34,733 nucleotides of DNA from Candidatus Eiseniibacteriota bacterium (GTDB lineage: Bacteria > Eisenbacteria > RBG-16-71-46 > CAIMUX01): contig JADJQY010000024.1 in assembly GCA_016712505.1 (NCBI GenBank), forward strand, positions 1 to 34,733. The letters are read 5' to 3'. Each line of letters starts with the position of its first letter. The stretch's first letter is position 1. Shown here in pieces: positions 32,331-34,733 of the stretch. Made by a program: the position numbers and the translations under genes. A model generated the notes under the pieces. It was given only the letters and a program-made list of their open reading frames with translations, searched no databases and was not told the origin of the DNA.

Positions 32331-34715
32331 ATGTCTCTCCGCAAGTTGATCGGATGGGGGTGGCTGTTGGGGCTGGCCGCAAGCGGCGCCCAGGCCCAGG
32401 AGCAGGGTTCGTTGACCGGCCGGGTGCTCGACGCTTCGACCAAGCAGCCGTTGGAGCGCGCACAGGTCTCGGTTCTCGGCACCTCATGGGGCGATCTGAC
32501 CGACGCGGAGGGAGCCTTCCTGATCGCGGCCCTGCCCGAGGACCTCTGCAAGCTCGAGATCTCGTTCGTCGGCTACCAGCGTCACGTCGAGACCGACGTC
32601 CGGGTGGTCCGCGGGAAATCGACCCGCGTACCGGAGATCGAGCTGGTGCCCGCGGTGATCGAGCTCGCCGAGGTCTCGGTCCGGAACGACGTCTTCAGCG
32701 AGGATCGCTCGGACGTGGTCTCGAACTACTCCTACTCGCGCGAAGAGATTCGACGCGCTCCGGGAGCTTCGGGCGACGTCTTCCGCGCGATGGAGACCCT
32801 GCCGGGGGTGACCACCTCGGGCGGCGAGTTCTCCGCCTTTTCCGTCCGAGGCGGTAGTCCGAAGGACAACGTGATCTTGCTCGACAACATGCCGATCGGC
32901 CGCGTGACCCACTTCAACGGCGGCGGGACCGAGGAGGAGGAGGCCCAGGGCGGACGCTTCAGCATCTTCGCCCCGGGATTGATCGAGGAGGCGAACTTCC
33001 AGGCCGGCGGCTTCTCGCCGGAGTATGGCGGGAAGTTCTCCTCCCTGCTCGATCTGAAGCTGAAGGACGGAGACCCCGATGACGCCACGATCGATGCGCG
33101 GGTCGACATCCTCGGGGCGGAGTTCAACTACGACGGCCCCTTGCCCGGACTGCGGGGGAGCGGCCTGGTGGTCTCGGCCCGCCACCAGGACTTCACCCGA
33201 ATCCTGGAGCTGACCGGGCAGGACGAGTTCGGCTCCCCGCGCTTCACCGACCTGATCGTCAAGACGACCACCGAGTTCGGTCCGCGGCACAAACTGTCGC
33301 TGCTCGCCCTGCACGCCCCCGAGTGGTTCGACCGGACAACCCAGGATGTGCTCGAGGGAGACTTCGAGCCGACCGATGTGATCGAGCTCGATGACGAGAA
33401 GTCGCTGCTCGGACTGAACTGGCGCTTCCTGAGCAGTGAGCGCAGCTTTCTCCGGACGTCGCTCTACGCCAGTCGCACCGACGGCCTGATCATCGGCGGG
33501 CGCGCCTGGCCGGCCGATGGCGTGCCGCTCGACGGGGCGACGAACCGGAGCCAGGTGCAATCGCGCCAGACCTTCCGCTTCGAACGGGGCGCGGGCGAGC
33601 TGGGGGGACGGAGCGTCTTCACCTACCTGCCTTCACGCGACACCGAGCTCAATCTGGGCTTCGAGGCGGTGCGAACCTCGTTCGACGAGTCGTTCGTGAT
33701 CAGCGGGACCGACACGGTCTACGTGTTCGATTCCAATGACTACCGCGCCGCTCCGGACCAGAGGTACCTCCTGCTCCAGCCCGGGGAGGTGAACTACTCC
33801 TTCGACGAGGCCCGGACGCTGGCCGCGACCTTCGCCAACCTTCGCCTTTCCCCCTTCTCCGGGGGCTCGGCCCAGCTTGGTCTCCGCCACGACTACAACC
33901 CGTTCAACCGCGAGCACTATCTCGCGCCGCGCGGGGGGCTCGGGCTTTCCCTCTCCCCGCGGACCAGCCTGCGGCTGGCGGCCGGGGTCTATCACCAAAC
34001 CCCGGAGCTCCGGGTGCTGGTTGCCGACCCGGCGAACAACTTCGGACTTGAGAACGAGACCGCCTACCACTACATCCTGGGGCTCACCCGATACCTGTCC
34101 GAAGACCTGAAGCTGACGGCCGAGGGGTACTACAAGGCGCTCGACAACCTGATCGTGCAGCCGGACCGCACCGTTTCGCGCCGAACCAACCAGGCCGACG
34201 GACACGCGGCCGGAGTCGACCTGAGCCTGATCAAGAAGCTGGTCGACCGGGCGTATGGGCAGATCAACTACTCCTACGCCGTGAGCGAGCGCAACGACCA
34301 CGACGGACGCGGCGCCTACGACTCGGACTTCAATCAGCCGCACATCTTCTCGATCCTGGCCGGATACGAGTTCAACCAGAGCTGGACCCTCTCGGCCAAG
34401 TGGCGCTACGCCAGCGGCCGGCCCAAGGACAGTTACGTCGTCCATCGCGATGTGCTGGAAGACCCTGAGTTCCTCCGCTTCTCCAAGGAGATCGTGGGAA
34501 ACAACGACCAGCGCCTCGATCCGTTCCACACCTTGAACGTACGGGCGGACTATCGGCGTCAACTCGGTCGCGTGGCCCTGGTCGGATTCCTCGACGTGGT
34601 CAACCTCTACAACTACCTCAATGTGAACGAAGAGCGGTTCAATGAGCTGAACGGGACGGTGGACGAGCAGGGGTTTCGGATCCTGCCGACCATGGGGGTG
34701 AAACTGGAGTTCTAG
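32331..34715 (+). CDS. TonB-dependent outer-membrane receptor with carboxypeptidase-regulatory N-domain
   Basis: This complete 794-residue protein has AGGAGG six bases before the ATG at 32331. Residues 1-23 are a signal peptide (LIGWGWLLGLAASGAQA). Residues about 24-110 form a carboxypeptidase-regulatory-like domain (GSLTGRVLDASTKQPLERAQ, TDAEGAFLI). The plug follows at about 125-260 (DVFRAMETLPGVTTSGGEFS, FSVRGGSPKDNVILLDNMPI). The remainder is a beta-barrel with alternating strands (LAAGVYHQTPELRVL, AEGYYKALDNLIVQ, QINYSYAVSERND) and ends in a terminal Phe (KLEF), the usual barrel-assembly signal. It imports a substrate using TonB energy; the substrate cannot be told, and no transporter or TonB gene is adjacent. 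A TetR remnant lies just upstream on the other strand. Confidence 0.93.
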   Translation: MSLRKLIGWGWLLGLAASGAQAQEQGSLTGRVLDASTKQPLERAQVSVLGTSWGDLTDAEGAFLIAALPEDLCKLEISFVGYQRHVETDVRVVRGKSTRVPEIELVPAVIELAEVSVRNDVFSEDRSDVVSNYSYSREEIRRAPGASGDVFRAMETLPGVTTSGGEFSAFSVRGGSPKDNVILLDNMPIGRVTHFNGGGTEEEEAQGGRFSIFAPGLIEEANFQAGGFSPEYGGKFSSLLDLKLKDGDPDDATIDARVDILGAEFNYDGPLPGLRGSGLVVSARHQDFTRILELTGQDEFGSPRFTDLIVKTTTEFGPRHKLSLLALHAPEWFDRTTQDVLEGDFEPTDVIELDDEKSLLGLNWRFLSSERSFLRTSLYASRTDGLIIGGRAWPADGVPLDGATNRSQVQSRQTFRFERGAGELGGRSVFTYLPSRDTELNLGFEAVRTSFDESFVISGTDTVYVFDSNDYRAAPDQRYLLLQPGEVNYSFDEARTLAATFANLRLSPFSGGSAQLGLRHDYNPFNREHYLAPRGGLGLSLSPRTSLRLAAGVYHQTPELRVLVADPANNFGLENETAYHYILGLTRYLSEDLKLTAEGYYKALDNLIVQPDRTVSRRTNQADGHAAGVDLSLIKKLVDRAYGQINYSYAVSERNDHDGRGAYDSDFNQPHIFSILAGYEFNQSWTLSAKWRYASGRPKDSYVVHRDVLEDPEFLRFSKEIVGNNDQRLDPFHTLNVRADYRRQLGRVALVGFLDVVNLYNYLNVNEERFNELNGTVDEQGFRILPTMGVKLEF

Positions 34716-34733
34716 CCGGCGTCACGGGAGGCG

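Overview
The window is high-GC bacterial DNA with densely packed genes, many exported proteins and no phage or plasmid hallmarks. Several exported proteins end in a FlgD/Por-like beta domain preceded by W/x-P-N-P. Two paralogs carry Cys-rich repeats ending in a CDPNPC-type motif. There is also a DUF1800/DUF1501 pair, an LVIVD propeller and a TonB receptor with a carboxypeptidase-regulatory N-domain. Together these suggest a Gram-negative from the FCB / Eisenbacteria-Krumholzibacteria neighbourhood. This placement is inference; no rRNA or tRNA gene is visible to test it.

Region by region. (1) 1-4264, minus strand: a partial lipoprotein and a secreted protein that share an Ig-like module, then an intact Cys-repeat secreted protein and a decayed tandem copy of it. 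(2) 4414-10011, minus strand: a housekeeping block in transcription order yicC, gmk, coaBC, type-4 uracil-DNA glycosylase, dnaB. (3) 10160-12993, plus strand: a secreted protein with two frameshifts and a YedA-like EamA exporter. (4) 13200-19400: an accessory stretch with a sigma-54 activator carrying a long TPR-like sensor half, a small exported protein just upstream of it, an HNH endonuclease, three same-strand copies of a 32-bp repeat, and several hairpins and tandem arrays. (5) 19487-22993: the secreted DUF1800/DUF1501 pair. (6) 23061-25265, minus strand: an LVIVD-repeat propeller protein. (7) 25598-27025: an ISL3-family insertion sequence lying 47 bp upstream of a TMTC-like membrane/TPR protein. 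(8) 28968-30685, minus strand: fructokinase (mak) overlapping a polyphosphate kinase 2. (9) 30866-34715: a secreted SUMF1-fold protein, a TetR C-terminal remnant and a complete TonB-dependent receptor.

Five lesions in four otherwise intact genes are single-base or dinucleotide indels, nearly all in short homopolymers, and one correction restores a textbook WPGNVREL motif. These look more like assembly indels than inactivation. In contrast, the second Cys-repeat copy (3337-4264) carries many deletions and is a real decayed paralog.

The best candidates for something new are the exported-peptide/TPR-sigma-54 pair, the 32-bp repeat around the HNH gene, and the shared C-terminal W-G-Q-I-K tail of the Cys-repeat paralogs.
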